Positions 49,544 through 59,150 of a stretch of DNA of 64,000 bases are shown here, piece after piece; the stretch's first letter is position 1; each line of letters starts with the position of its first letter. The position numbers were made by a program, and so were the translations under genes. Source of the DNA: Buchnera aphidicola (Aphis fabae). GTDB lineage: Bacteria; Pseudomonadota; Gammaproteobacteria; Enterobacterales; Enterobacteriaceae. The notes below the pieces were generated by a model, which was not told where the DNA came from, searched no databases, and worked only from the letters and a program-made list of their open reading frames with translations. The stretch covers positions 124,001 through 188,000 of the forward strand of contig NZ_CP042427.1 in assembly GCF_009069125.1 (NCBI RefSeq), given 5' to 3'.

Positions 49544-51040
49544 TTAATATTTAGTATAATTTGATATATTTAATAAAAATTGAGATAAAAGTTCTACAGG
49601 ACGCCCTGTTGATCCTTTATTTATTCCAGATTCCCAAGCAGTTCCAGCAATATCTAAATGTGCCCAATGATATTTTTTTGTAAATTTTGATAAAAAACAA
49701 GCAGCTGTTATTGCTCCAGCTTTTCCATTTCCAACATTTGAAAAATCAGCAATATTAGAATTTATATCTTTTTCATATTCTTCAAATAAAGGTAATCGCC
49801 AAATTTTATCATTTGTTTGTTGAGAAGCTTTTTCTAAATCATGAACTAAATCTTCATTATTTGAAAATAAACCAGTAGCATAATGTCCCAAGGCTATAAC
49901 ACATGCTCCAGTTAAAGTAGCAATATCAATAACTATACTAGGTGAGAAACGTTCTATATATTTTAAAACATCACATAAAACTAGACGTCCTTCAGCATCT
50001 GTATTTAATACTTCTACTGTTTTACCAGACATAGTCTTTAAAACATCTCCAGGTCTAAAAGCACTTCCTCCTGGCATATTTTCACATCCCGCTAAAACTC
50101 CTATAATATTTAAAGGTAGATTTAATTCTGCAGCCATAATTAAAGTTCCATAAACAGCAGCAGCTCCACACATATCATACTTCATTTCATGCATATTTTG
50201 TGATGGTTTTATAGAGATACCTCCAGAATCAAATGTTAATCCTTTTCCTATTAATACAATTACTTTTTTATTAACAATATTTTTTCCAGAATATTGAATA
50301 ACAGACATATATGGTTTGTTTTGAGATCCTTGACCTACTGCTAAATAAGCATGCATGCCTAAATTCTTCATTTGATTTATATCAATAGTTGTTACGTTAA
50401 TATTATTCTTATATTTTTTAGATAATTTTTCTGATTTTAAAGATAAATATAATGGATTACAAATATTAGGAGGTAAATTGCTTAATTTTTTTGCAGCAGT
50501 TAGTCCTAAATCAATTGCAAGAGAATGTTTTAAAGCAATTTGTGCTGATGAAAAAAAATTTTTATCTATGATATTAAATGAAATGGAATTTAAGTAAATA
50601 TCCTTTTTAAAAAAAGTATTTATTTTAAAAAATTCTTTTTTAATAGTACTAATTATTTTCCGAATAAACCAATATATATTATTTTTACAAAAATTTAATT
50701 CAGTTAAAGAAAAAATAACATTTTTAATAGAACGCTTATTTAACATTTGAATAGTTTTTTCTATAATTTTAGTAATAGAGTATGCGCCAAAATTATTTTT
50801 ATCTCCACATCCTATTAATAATATTCTCTTAGCTATAATATTAGGAATATCATATAATAATAAGTTGTTTCCTATTTTTCCATCAATATCACCTTGATTA
50901 ATTAATTTACTGATATAACCATTACTATATTGATCTAAATTATTAGCAGAACTTGTTAGCTGACAAGATTTAAAAACACCAACAACGATACAATCCGTGT
51001 TTTCTGTACATAAATCAAAACTATCTATAAAAAATTTCAT
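49544..51040 (-). CDS. pepA: Leucyl aminopeptidase PepA
   Basis: Hexameric zinc/manganese aminopeptidase (family M17); the E. coli protein also binds DNA in Xer recombination at cer and regulates carAB. 498 residues (E. coli about 503). The catalytic domain has GKGLTFDSGGISIKP and the M17 signature NTDAEGRL with metal-binding Asp and Glu. The N-terminal, DNA-binding domain is much more drifted than the catalytic domain, which suggests the peptidase role is the one being kept. Upstream it is divergent from argI. Confidence 0.96.
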   Translation of the reverse strand: MKFFIDSFDLCTENTDCIVVGVFKSCQLTSSANNLDQYSNGYISKLINQGDIDGKIGNNLLLYDIPNIIAKRILLIGCGDKNNFGAYSITKIIEKTIQMLNKRSIKNVIFSLTELNFCKNNIYWFIRKIISTIKKEFFKINTFFKKDIYLNSISFNIIDKNFFSSAQIALKHSLAIDLGLTAAKKLSNLPPNICNPLYLSLKSEKLSKKYKNNINVTTIDINQMKNLGMHAYLAVGQGSQNKPYMSVIQYSGKNIVNKKVIVLIGKGLTFDSGGISIKPSQNMHEMKYDMCGAAAVYGTLIMAAELNLPLNIIGVLAGCENMPGGSAFRPGDVLKTMSGKTVEVLNTDAEGRLVLCDVLKYIERFSPSIVIDIATLTGACVIALGHYATGLFSNNEDLVHDLEKASQQTNDKIWRLPLFEEYEKDINSNIADFSNVGNGKAGAITAACFLSKFTKKYHWAHLDIAGTAWESGINKGSTGRPVELLSQFLLNISNYTKY

Positions 51041-51187
51041 AATATATCTCTATAATTTTATTTTTTTCAAGTTTATAATATATAAATAATTTCATTTAAT
51101 AAAACAAAATAAAAAAATTTTAAAATAATAAAATATTATATACTATAATATTATTGATATTAAGTTGTAATTATATTTTAATTTTTT

Positions 51188-51216
51188 TTGATCTTTATTT
51201 ATATTCTATGTATAAA
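51188..51216 (+). promoter_or_regulatory. Candidate sigma-70 promoter of argI
   Basis: TTGATC (51188-51193), a 17-base spacer, and TATAAA (51211-51216), about 30 bases before the argI start. No ARG-box-like palindrome (ArgR operator) overlaps it. Confidence 0.5.
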
Positions 51217-51246
51217 TTTGCATCTAATTTTAAGAGAATTTAAGTT

Positions 51247-52263
51247 ATGAATTATCTTTATCAGCGTAATTTTTTAAGATTATTAGATTTTTCTGATATA
51301 GAATTAAAAAATATTATCATATTATCTGAAAAACTAAAAAAAATAAAAAAAAACAAGCAAGAAATTCAGTTATTGAAAAAAAAAAATATTGCTTTAATTT
51401 TTGAAAAAGAATCTACCCGTACAAGATGCTCATTTGAAATTGCTGCATTTGATCAGGGTGCACACGTTACTTATCTTGGACCAGGTAGTACTCATCTTGG
51501 AACAAAAGAATCAATTGAAGATACAGCAAAAGTTCTGTGCCGTTTATATGATGGAATTGAATATAGAGGTCATAATCATGATGTAATAGAAACTTTAGCA
51601 AAATATTCTAATGTACCTGTATGGAATGGATTGACTGAAAAATTTCATCCTACTCAAATAATTGCAGATTTATTAACAATGAAAGAAATTTTGCCAAAAA
51701 AACAATTTTTTGAAATGAAATGCGCATATGTTGGTGATGCTCATAATAATATAGCAAATACTTTATTAGAAGCTGCATCTATTTTAGGAATAGATCTACG
51801 TTTCATTTCTCCAAAAAAATATTGGCCTGAAGAAAATATTTTAAATTTATGCCAAGAAAAAGCAAAGAAAAATAAAAGACAAATAATATGTACTGAAAAC
51901 ATAAAAGAAGGTATAAAAAATGTAGACTTTATTTATACAGATATTTGGGTTTCTATGGGAGAATCAGAAAATACATGGAAAGAAAAAATAAAATTATTGA
52001 AAAATTATCAAGTAAACCAAAACATGATAGATATGACTAATAATCCTTCTGTAAAAGTATTACATTGTCTTCCAGCACTACATGATCAAAAAAATATTAT
52101 AGTAAAATCAATGTTAAAAGAACATAATTTACAAGATGGTGTAGAAATTACAGATAGTATTTTTCAAAAAAATCAAGAAATTATTTTTGAACAAGCAGAA
52201 AACAGATTGCATACTATAAAAGCTATTCTTATATCCAGTCTTGTGAAAAATATTAACTTTTAA
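51247..52263 (+). CDS. argI: Ornithine carbamoyltransferase
   Basis: Makes citrulline from ornithine and carbamoyl phosphate in arginine synthesis, an essential amino acid for the aphid host. 338 residues (E. coli ArgI 334). Carbamoyl-phosphate motif [13 protein letters not shown] near 51-63, [12 protein letters not shown], and the ornithine-binding loop HCLPALHD. An 11-A run at 51376-51386 lies in codons for KKKNIAL. The ATG at 51247 follows TAAGAGAATT. It precedes pyrB, whose product uses the same carbamoyl phosphate, by 106 bases. Confidence 0.96.
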   Translation: MNYLYQRNFLRLLDFSDIELKNIIILSEKLKKIKKNKQEIQLLKKKNIALIFEKESTRTRCSFEIAAFDQGAHVTYLGPGSTHLGTKESIEDTAKVLCRLYDGIEYRGHNHDVIETLAKYSNVPVWNGLTEKFHPTQIIADLLTMKEILPKKQFFEMKCAYVGDAHNNIANTLLEAASILGIDLRFISPKKYWPEENILNLCQEKAKKNKRQIICTENIKEGIKNVDFIYTDIWVSMGESENTWKEKIKLLKNYQVNQNMIDMTNNPSVKVLHCLPALHDQKNIIVKSMLKEHNLQDGVEITDSIFQKNQEIIFEQAENRLHTIKAILISSLVKNINF

Positions 52264-52369
52264 AATAAAATATGTAATTTATAAAAAATTATTTATTTAC
52301 TGTTTCTCATCTTTTTTATAAAAAATAACCCTAACTACTTTTTTAATCCATAATCAAGGAATTTAGAAG

Positions 52370-53305
52370 TTGAGAAACTCTCTATATAAAAAAAATATAA
52401 TTTCAATAAATGATCTTAAACGTGATGAACTAGAATTAGTTTTAAAAAAATCTGCTATTTTAAAAAAAAAACCAGAACCTAACTTATTAAAAAATAAAAT
52501 TATTGCTAGCTGTTTTTTTGAAGCATCTACTCGAACACGCTTATCTTTTGAAACTGCAATTTATCGATTAGGTGCTTCAATAATAGGTTTTTCTGATGGA
52601 AATAATATATCTTTATCAAAAAAAGGAGAATCACTAGCAGATACTATTTCAGTAATTAGTTCATATGTAGATGCTATTATTATTCGACATCCTCAAGAAG
52701 GATCGGCTCGTTTAGCTACTGAATTTTCTAATAGTATACCTATATTTAATGCTGGAGATGGGTCCAATCAACATCCAACTCAAACACTTTTAGATCTATT
52801 TACTATTAAAGAAACACAATATCGACTTAATAATTTAAATATTGCAATGGTAGGTGATTTAAAATACGGAAGAACTGTACATTCTTTAACACAAGCATTA
52901 GCTAAATATAAAAAAAATAAGTTTTTTTTTATTTCACCTGATGCTTTAACCATGCCAAATTATATTAATGATATGCTTTTGGAAAAAAAAATTAGCTGGA
53001 CAAGATGTCAAAATATAGAAGAAATTATTTCTGAAATTGATATTCTTTATATGACACGTGTTCAAAAAGAAAGGCTTGAATCTACCGAATACGCAAATGC
53101 TAAATCAAAATTTATATTAAATACTAAAACTTTAAAAAATGCTCGTAGTAATTTAAAAATATTACATCCTCTTCCTCGTATAGATGAAATTGATTATGCT
53201 GTTGATTATACACCTTATGCTTGGTATTTTAAACAAGCAGCAAATGGCATTTACGCACGCCAAGCAATACTATCACTAGTACTGGTAGAAAAACATTTTA
53301 AATAA
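52370..53305 (+). CDS. pyrB: Aspartate carbamoyltransferase, catalytic subunit
   Basis: Condenses aspartate and carbamoyl phosphate, the committed pyrimidine step. 311 residues, equal to E. coli. It starts with TTG at 52370, after CAAGGA; the resulting [16 protein letters not shown] aligns with the E. coli N-terminus. [15 protein letters not shown] binds carbamoyl phosphate, [12 protein letters not shown] and [10 protein letters not shown] complete the active site. A 10-A run lies at 52462-52471. The regulatory subunit gene pyrI follows after 7 bases. No pyrL leader or attenuator hairpin is visible in the 106-base gap. Confidence 0.97.
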   Translation: MRNSLYKKNIISINDLKRDELELVLKKSAILKKKPEPNLLKNKIIASCFFEASTRTRLSFETAIYRLGASIIGFSDGNNISLSKKGESLADTISVISSYVDAIIIRHPQEGSARLATEFSNSIPIFNAGDGSNQHPTQTLLDLFTIKETQYRLNNLNIAMVGDLKYGRTVHSLTQALAKYKKNKFFFISPDALTMPNYINDMLLEKKISWTRCQNIEEIISEIDILYMTRVQKERLESTEYANAKSKFILNTKTLKNARSNLKILHPLPRIDEIDYAVDYTPYAWYFKQAANGIYARQAILSLVLVEKHFK

Positions 53306-53312
53306 GAAAAAT

Positions 53313-53771
53313 ATGCAAATAAACAAGCTCCAAGTGGAAGCTATCAAATGTGGTAGTGTAATTGATCACATTCCATCTCAAATAGGTTTTAAACTACTAT
53401 CTTTATTCAGATTTACAGAAACAGAAAAAAGAATTACTATTGGTTTAAATTTGCCTTCTAAAAAATTAGGTAAAAAAGATATTATCAAAATTGAAAATAC
53501 TTTTTTAAGTGAAGATCAAATTAATCAATTAGCTGTTTATGCACCTTGTGCTACAGTTAATTATATTGATCAATATAATTTAGTAGGAAAAATATTTCCA
53601 ACATTACCTAAAAAAATAGATCGTATTTTAATTTGTCCAAATAGTAACTGTATTAGTCATGATAACTGTATAAATTCTAGCTTTATTTTTATAAAAAAAT
53701 TAGATAAAAATATGAATTTAAAATGTCAATACTGCGAAAAAGAATTTTCTAAAAATATAGTTTTATCATAG
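53313..53771 (+). CDS. pyrI: Aspartate carbamoyltransferase, regulatory subunit
   Basis: Binds CTP and ATP to control PyrB allosterically, and links catalytic trimers. 152 residues (E. coli 153). The nucleotide-binding domain has [14 protein letters not shown] and [18 protein letters not shown]. The zinc site keeps four Cys in CPNSNC and CQYC, the spacing needed for contact with PyrB. So allosteric control seems to be kept although transcriptional attenuation looks lost. Confidence 0.96.
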   Translation: MQINKLQVEAIKCGSVIDHIPSQIGFKLLSLFRFTETEKRITIGLNLPSKKLGKKDIIKIENTFLSEDQINQLAVYAPCATVNYIDQYNLVGKIFPTLPKKIDRILICPNSNCISHDNCINSSFIFIKKLDKNMNLKCQYCEKEFSKNIVLS

Positions 53772-53811
53772 AAAATTTATTTATAAAATTTTATTAAAAT
53801 AATGGTGGTAT

Positions 53812-54204
53812 ATGAATATTATTAATACAAAAAATGCGCCTCAACCTATTGGACCATATTCGCAAGCTATACAATTTAACAATTTTTTAATCACATCTGG
53901 TCAAATACCAATTGATACAAACTCTGGAATGATACCAGAAAGTATTGATGAACAAACATATATGGTATTAAAAAATATAAAATATATTCTGAAAGAATCA
54001 AAATATCAAGTAAATGATATTATTAAAATAACAATTTTTACTATTGACTTAAAAAAAATTCAAATAATTAATGAAATATATAAAAATTTTTTTTTAAAAA
54101 ATAAATCTAATTTTCCTACAAGGTCTTGTGTAGAAGTACAAGCATTACCAAAAAATGTTAAAATTGAAATGGAAGCTATTGCATATAAAAAAAATAACCA
54201 TTAA
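53812..54204 (+). CDS. ridA: Enamine/imine deaminase RidA
   Basis: Trimeric YjgF/YER057c/UK114-family enzyme that hydrolyses reactive 2-aminoacrylate and related imines from PLP-dependent enzymes, including threonine dehydratase of isoleucine synthesis. 130 residues (E. coli 128). The N-terminal INTKNAPQPIGPYSQAI and the catalytic Arg in PTRSCVEVQALP are intact. The order pyrB-pyrI-ridA is as in E. coli. Confidence 0.95.
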   Translation: MNIINTKNAPQPIGPYSQAIQFNNFLITSGQIPIDTNSGMIPESIDEQTYMVLKNIKYILKESKYQVNDIIKITIFTIDLKKIQIINEIYKNFFLKNKSNFPTRSCVEVQALPKNVKIEMEAIAYKKNNH

Positions 54205-54230
54205 TTTTTTAACTATTTATTAATATTCAA

Positions 54231-54249
54231 TATGCCGCGAAGCGGCATA
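54231..54249. terminator. GC-rich hairpin between ridA and deaD
   Basis: Perfect 8-bp stem TATGCCGC / GCGGCATA with a GAA loop, between two convergent genes and 5 bases from the deaD stop. It is followed by A-rich sequence on the plus strand and by TTGAATATT on the minus strand, so it lacks a classic T tract for either transcript. It may act as a 3'-end stabiliser. Confidence 0.55.
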
Positions 54250-54254
54250 AAAAA

Positions 54255-56054
54255 TTAAATATTTTTACGACGGGAGAAAGATGGTTTTATTTCATTTTTA
54301 TTAGAATAAGATTTAGTTACACGATTTTCAGAAAAACGACGATTAGTATTTGTATCTTTATTTAAAAAAGATCGATTATATGATTTATTTTGATAATATT
54401 TAGAATCTCGTAATAATTTTATATTTATTGGTTTATTTAAAATTCTAGTTTTTGTAAGATGTTGTAATAATTCTTTAGATAAACCTTTAGGTAATTCAAT
54501 AATAGAATATGAAGAAAATAATTTTATATTTCCAATATTACGACTATTTATATTTCCTTCATTAGCAATAGCACCAACTATATGTCGAACTTCAACTCCA
54601 TCATTACGACCAATTTCAATACGATATAAATCTATATCTTTAATTTCTTTTCGATCTCGACGATATCGATTGTTTCGAATATCTTCACGTCTACGATCAT
54701 CTTTATACAAAGTTTCTCTAGAAGGACGTTTTAATAAATCTTTTTTAATAATCAAAGGACGACCTCCTTGAGCCATCTTTAATAAAGCTGCTGCAAGAGT
54801 TTTAATATCTAAATCATCAGAAGAATATAATTTATCTAATAAAGCTATATATTCATCTAAATCTCTACTTTCAAGTTGTTGCTGTACTTTTTTTGCAAAT
54901 TGTTGAAGACGTTTTTCACATAATAATTCAATTTTTGGTAATTGTATTTCAGGAATAGATTGATTAATTGTACGCTCGATATTACGTAACAATCGACGCT
55001 CACGATTTTCAACAAATAATAATGCTCGTCCTGCTCGTCCTGCTCGTCCTGTACGCCCGATACGATGTACATAAGATTCAGAGTCCATCGGAATATCATA
55101 ATTAATTACAAAACTAATTCTATCAACATCTAAACCACGAGCTGCAACATCTGTAGCAATTAAAATATCTAATCTACCATTTTTTAAACGTTCTAATGTT
55201 TGTTCACGTAATGCTTGATTCATATCTCCGTTTAATGCCGCACTATTATATCCATGTCGTTCTAACGCTTCAGAAACTTCTAAAGTAGCATTTTTTGTTT
55301 TTACAAAAATAATTGTAGCTGAAAATTCTTCTACTTCTAAAAAACGAATTAAAGCATCTGTTTTTCTACCATATACCATCCAATAACTTTGTTTAATATC
55401 AGGACGTGTAGTTATATTAGATTTAATTTTTATTTCTTTAGGATTTTTCATAAATCTCTTAGAAATACGTCGTATTACTTCTGGCATTGTTGCTGAAAAT
55501 AAAGCAGTTTGATGTTCTTTTGGTATTTGTGACATAATTGTTTCTACATCTTCTATAAAACCCATTCTTAACATTTCATCTGCTTCATCTAAAACTAATG
55601 CATGTAAATTTGAAAGATTAAGAGTTCCTCTTTTTAAATGATCTAATAAACGTCCTGGAGTACCTACAACAATTTGAGGTCCTTGTTTCAACGCTCGTAA
55701 TTGCAATTCATACCTTTGACCTCCATATAAAGGTAATACATGTACCCCTACTATATATTTAGAAAATACTGAAAAAGCTTCAGCAACTTGTACAGCTAAT
55801 TCTCTTGTAGGCGCTAACACCAAAATTTGGGGTGCTTTTAAATTAATTTTTAAATTATGCAATAATGGCAGTGAAAAAGCTGCTGTTTTTCCACTTCCAG
55901 TTTGCGCCATACCTAATACGTCTTTACCCTGTAAAAGCAATGGAATACAAGCTGCTTGAATAGGAGATGGTTTGACATATCCCATTTCATCTAATGATTG
56001 AATAATAAAAGGATTTAAACCAAGAAAAGAAAATGTTTTTTCAGTATGAGTCAT
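54255..56054 (-). CDS. deaD: DEAD-box RNA helicase DeaD (CsdA)
   Basis: Cold-shock RNA helicase for ribosome assembly and, with RNase E, mRNA decay. 599 residues (E. coli about 629). Motifs: AQTGSGKT (I), PTRELA (Ia), DEAD in [13 protein letters not shown] (II), SAT (III), ARGLD (V) and [15 protein letters not shown] (VI). A C-terminal DbpA-like RNA-binding domain has [20 protein letters not shown], trimmed to its core; the Arg/Gly-rich tail is shorter and becomes Ser/Asn/Arg-rich. I start it at the ATG at 56054, since stops interrupt the frame upstream. An unusual conserved leader precedes it. Confidence 0.96.
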   Translation of the reverse strand: MTHTEKTFSFLGLNPFIIQSLDEMGYVKPSPIQAACIPLLLQGKDVLGMAQTGSGKTAAFSLPLLHNLKINLKAPQILVLAPTRELAVQVAEAFSVFSKYIVGVHVLPLYGGQRYELQLRALKQGPQIVVGTPGRLLDHLKRGTLNLSNLHALVLDEADEMLRMGFIEDVETIMSQIPKEHQTALFSATMPEVIRRISKRFMKNPKEIKIKSNITTRPDIKQSYWMVYGRKTDALIRFLEVEEFSATIIFVKTKNATLEVSEALERHGYNSAALNGDMNQALREQTLERLKNGRLDILIATDVAARGLDVDRISFVINYDIPMDSESYVHRIGRTGRAGRAGRALLFVENRERRLLRNIERTINQSIPEIQLPKIELLCEKRLQQFAKKVQQQLESRDLDEYIALLDKLYSSDDLDIKTLAAALLKMAQGGRPLIIKKDLLKRPSRETLYKDDRRREDIRNNRYRRDRKEIKDIDLYRIEIGRNDGVEVRHIVGAIANEGNINSRNIGNIKLFSSYSIIELPKGLSKELLQHLTKTRILNKPINIKLLRDSKYYQNKSYNRSFLNKDTNTNRRFSENRVTKSYSNKNEIKPSFSRRKNI

Positions 56055-56109
56055 GCAATAGATATGCCTTTTAAGTTACAGTGGCCAGTCTACATAGCTC
56101 ATGATGAAA
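56041..56109 (-). pseudogene. yrbN: Probable remnant of the small gene yrbN overlapping the deaD start
   Basis: One frame of the deaD leader reads [12 protein letters not shown], stop, KAYLLHDSY, stop, and the final TGA overlaps the first codons of deaD. From memory, E. coli YrbN contains FHDELCRLAAINFEA and ends HVLHG with its stop also overlapping deaD. The DNA aligns without gaps, but an in-frame TAA and the lack of any ATG, GTG or TTG upstream in this frame make it non-coding here. The identification depends on remembered sequence and needs a database check. Confidence 0.4.
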
Positions 56110-56389
56110 ATATATATATTATTTATTCTCATTGAAAAGTGTGAACCGGCTCCGATTAAATGATCTAATAAATAGAATATAAAATAAATAATATTGATTG
56201 CTAATGATTTATAAAATATAACATTAGCAACTAATTAAAAATTTTAAAAAATCAAGTATCTATTTGTTAGATAAGAAAAATAAACTAAAATGAATAATAA
56301 CATTGTTACTTATATATATGGTATTTTTAAAAAAATTATATTTTATTAAAATTAAATAATTTATTTAAAAATATTTAAAAACAATTATA
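56055..56389 (-). promoter_or_regulatory. deaD leader and pnp-deaD intergenic region
   Basis: 335 bases without a complete gene; nlpI, which lies here in E. coli, is missing. Two islands stand out in otherwise very AT-rich DNA. On the minus strand, the block ATGAGCTATGTAGACTGGCC (56102-56083) starts an 8-codon open frame MSYVDWPL that ends in TAA at 56078-56076. The second island is CGGAGCCGGTTCAC (56153-56140). An ATG at 56132 extends the first frame to 18 codons, but neither ATG has a Shine-Dalgarno sequence. The frame is in phase with deaD. The ribosome-binding site for deaD is probably AAAAGG at 56072-56067. A hairpin at 56198-56230 precedes this leader. Confidence 0.5.
56198..56230 (-). 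terminator. 9-bp hairpin between pnp and deaD
   Basis: TTGCTAATG (56198-56206) pairs perfectly with CATTAGCAA (56222-56230) around a 15-base AT loop. On the minus strand it lies 160 bases after the pnp stop and is followed by T-rich DNA (TCAATATTATTTATTTTAT). Candidate terminator or pause between pnp and deaD. Confidence 0.45.
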
Positions 56390-58513
56390 TCAGATAAAAA
56401 TATTATTTATAGGTTTATTAGATACAATAGAATCTTTTACTTCTTTAATACTAAGTCTTAAACGACCTTGTCGATCAATTTCTAATACTTTTACAGGTAT
56501 AATTTGATCTAATTTTAAATGATCCGAAACTTTTTCTACTCTTTTATCAGAAATTTGAGAAATATGTACTAATCCTTCTTTTCCAAATCCTATTGCAATA
56601 AAAGCACCAAAATCAACAATTCTCGTTACTTTTCCTGAATAAATACGTCCAACTTCAATTTCCGCAGTAATTTCTTCAATTCTACGAATTGCATTTTTTG
56701 CTTTTTCTCCAATTGCAGCAGATATTTTTACTGTACCATCATCTTCAATTTCAATTATAGTTCCTGTTTCTTCTGTTAACATTCGAATTACAGAACCTCC
56801 TTTTCCTATTACATCTTTAATTTTCTCGGGATTAATTTTAATTGTATGAATTCTAGGTGCAAATTCAGAAATTTCTTTTCTAGGTTTGCTTAAGGCTTGC
56901 TGCATAACATTCAAAATATGTAATCTAGCAGATTTAGCTTTATTTAAAGCAATATGCATAATTTCATTAGTTATACCTTCTATTTTGATATCCATTTGCA
57001 AAGCTGTAATACCCTCTTTAGTTCCAGATACTTTAAAATCCATATCTCCCAAATGATCTTCGTCGCCTAAAATATCTGAAAGTAGTACATAATGGTCACC
57101 TTCTTTTACTAAACCCATAGATATTCCAGCTACAGCAGATGTTATTGGAACTCCAGCATCCATTAAAGCTAATGATGCACCACACACAGAAGCCATAGAA
57201 GAAGAACCATTGGATTCAGTTATTTCAGAAACAATTCTAATTGTATATGGAAATTCATCAATTTTAGGCATTACCGCTAAAAGACTTCTTTTAGCTAAAC
57301 GACCATGTCCAATTTCTCTTCTTTTAGGTGATCCAACTATTCCTATTTCTCCTACAGAATAAGGTGGAAAATTATAATGAAATAAAAAATTATCTGTTTT
57401 ATCACCTAATAATTCATCTAAATTTTGTGCATCTCTAGATGTTCCTAAAGTAACAGAAACTAAAGATTGTGTTTCACCACGAGTAAACAAAGCAGAACCA
57501 TGTGTACGAGGTAAAACACCTGTTCTAATATCTAATGCACGAATCATATCTTTTTCTCTACCATCAATACGATTTTCATTATTTAATATACGTTTTCGAA
57601 CTATATTTTTTTCAATTTTTTGAAAAATTTCATCAATTTCACTTATATCAATATTTGCATTTTCATTTAAAAGTAATTTAATTGTATGATCTTTTATAAA
57701 ATTCAACTTTTCATATCTTTCTTGTTTATTAAATATTAAATAAGCATTACTTATATCTTTTTCAATTAATTTTATAAGTTTAGATTCTAACGTAGCATTT
57801 ATTTCAGGATAAGATATAGCCCAAGGTAATTTACTAGCTTCATTTGACAAAGAACGAATATTATTAATAACTACTTGTTGCTGTTGATGGCCAAAAATAA
57901 TTGCTCCAAGCACTTTTTCTTCACTTAATATTTTTGATTCTGCTTCTACCATTAAAACAGCATTTTGAGTTCCAGATATAACAAGGTCTAAAAAACTAGA
58001 TTTCATTTCTTCAGTAGTTGGGTTTAAAATATATTGATTGTTAATTAAACCTACTCTAGCAGCTCCTACTGGACCATAAAATGGAATACCAGATAAACTT
58101 AATGCTGCTGAAGCACCAATAATGGAAATTATATCAGGATTAATTTGTGGATTAACTGAAACTACCGTAGCAATAATTTGAATTTCGTTAAAAAATCCTT
58201 TAGGAAATAAAGGTCGGATTGGTCTATCAATTAACCGAGCAGTTAATATCTCGCTTTCACTTGGACGACCCTCTCTTCTAAAAAAACCTCCAGGTATTCT
58301 GCCAACAGCATATGTTCTTTCCTGATAATTGACTGTAAGAGGAAAAAATTTTTGCCCAGGATGAGTTGTTTTATCCCCAACAACAGTAACAAAAACAGCA
58401 GTATCATCCATACTAGCCATCACAGCGGATGTTGCTTGCCTTGCCATTATACCTGTTTCTAATGTAATTGTATGTTGGCCATATTGAAATTTTCGTACAA
58501 TGGGATTCAGCAA
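56390..58513 (-). CDS. pnp: Polynucleotide phosphorylase
   Basis: 3'-to-5' phosphorolytic exoribonuclease and degradosome component. 707 residues (E. coli about 711). It starts with TTG at 58513: [15 protein letters not shown] is identical to E. coli. Two RNase PH domains (1-210 and about 310-545) have [10 protein letters not shown] and [10 protein letters not shown] with the catalytic Asp residues; a KH domain ([13 protein letters not shown]) and an S1 domain ([18 protein letters not shown]) follow. An 8-bp hairpin ATTGATTT / AAATCAAT at 58559-58586 lies in the leader, where the E. coli pnp RNase III autoregulation stem would be, but it is short. Confidence 0.97.
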   Translation of the reverse strand: MLNPIVRKFQYGQHTITLETGIMARQATSAVMASMDDTAVFVTVVGDKTTHPGQKFFPLTVNYQERTYAVGRIPGGFFRREGRPSESEILTARLIDRPIRPLFPKGFFNEIQIIATVVSVNPQINPDIISIIGASAALSLSGIPFYGPVGAARVGLINNQYILNPTTEEMKSSFLDLVISGTQNAVLMVEAESKILSEEKVLGAIIFGHQQQQVVINNIRSLSNEASKLPWAISYPEINATLESKLIKLIEKDISNAYLIFNKQERYEKLNFIKDHTIKLLLNENANIDISEIDEIFQKIEKNIVRKRILNNENRIDGREKDMIRALDIRTGVLPRTHGSALFTRGETQSLVSVTLGTSRDAQNLDELLGDKTDNFLFHYNFPPYSVGEIGIVGSPKRREIGHGRLAKRSLLAVMPKIDEFPYTIRIVSEITESNGSSSMASVCGASLALMDAGVPITSAVAGISMGLVKEGDHYVLLSDILGDEDHLGDMDFKVSGTKEGITALQMDIKIEGITNEIMHIALNKAKSARLHILNVMQQALSKPRKEISEFAPRIHTIKINPEKIKDVIGKGGSVIRMLTEETGTIIEIEDDGTVKISAAIGEKAKNAIRRIEEITAEIEVGRIYSGKVTRIVDFGAFIAIGFGKEGLVHISQISDKRVEKVSDHLKLDQIIPVKVLEIDRQGRLRLSIKEVKDSIVSNKPINNIFI

Positions 58514-58683
58514 AATAATATCCTTAATATAAAATTAATTTTTTTTAATTATAAATTAATTGATTTAAAAAAATAAAAAAATCAATATATTTTATAAAAA
58601 TTATTTATGAATTAAATATTTATTTTTAATAATAAAAAATTTATTTTATTGTTTTATTAATAGAAATATTTTAATAAGACTGT

Positions 58684-58708
58684 AAAAAAAGGGCTAATCA
58701 AGCCCTTT
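58684..58708 (-). terminator. Rho-independent terminator/attenuator of rpsO
   Basis: On the minus strand AAAGGGCT, loop TGATT, AGCCCTTT, then TTTT. It is the classic terminator between rpsO and pnp, 75 bases after the rpsO stop, and the clearest intrinsic terminator of this end of the window. In E. coli the corresponding site lets part of the transcripts read into pnp. Confidence 0.85.
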
Positions 58709-58783
58709 AAAAAAACTTTACATCTAATAAGATGATCAAAAAAAATTAAAATATTTTCTTCATTTTATAATATAAAAAACTAT

Positions 58784-59053
58784 TTACCGTCTTAAATTTA
58801 AATTTTCAATCAATGTACTATAACGAGATATATTTTTTTTCTTTAAATAATTTAATAATTTACGACGTTTAGAGACCATATTTAACAAGCCTCTACGACT
58901 TGAATGATCTTTTTTATGTTGAGAAAAATGTAATTGCAGATGATTAATTTGATGTGTTAATAATGCAACTTGAACTTCAGTATTTCCACTATCTTTATCA
59001 TTTTTTCCATATTTTAAAATGTTTTCTTTTGTTTTATTTGTACTAAGAGACAT
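58784..59053 (-). CDS. rpsO: Ribosomal protein S15 (uS15)
   Basis: 30S protein binding the 16S rRNA three-way junction and part of an intersubunit bridge. With the start at 59053 ([12 protein letters not shown]) it has 89 residues, equal to E. coli; the frame stays open to an ATG at 59065 that would add four residues not found in the family. [40 protein letters not shown] and the C-terminal LRR are signature segments. Set between truB (97 bases upstream) and pnp. Confidence 0.97.
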   Translation of the reverse strand: MSLSTNKTKENILKYGKNDKDSGNTEVQVALLTHQINHLQLHFSQHKKDHSSRRGLLNMVSKRRKLLNYLKKKNISRYSTLIENLNLRR

Positions 59054-59150
59054 TGAATACCTCATATATTTTTAATTATATTAAACTAATATTTTAGTAA
59101 AATTATTTAAAAATAATATCATGCTACTCTTAAATTGAATAGAAAATAAC

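Noticed and set aside
55027..55056. Tandem 9-base repeat (CTGCTCGTC) in deaD
   Set aside because: It encodes the GRAGRAGRA of helicase motif VI, which is the same in E. coli DeaD; no repeat expansion is implied.
56076..56132. Annotating the 8- or 18-codon deaD leader frame as a real peptide gene
   Set aside because: No Shine-Dalgarno sequence precedes either ATG; the conservation is better reported as a leader element until translation is shown.
59054..59065. Four extra residues (MRYS) before ribosomal protein S15
   Set aside because: The universal start MSLST lies at 59053 and gives exactly 89 residues.
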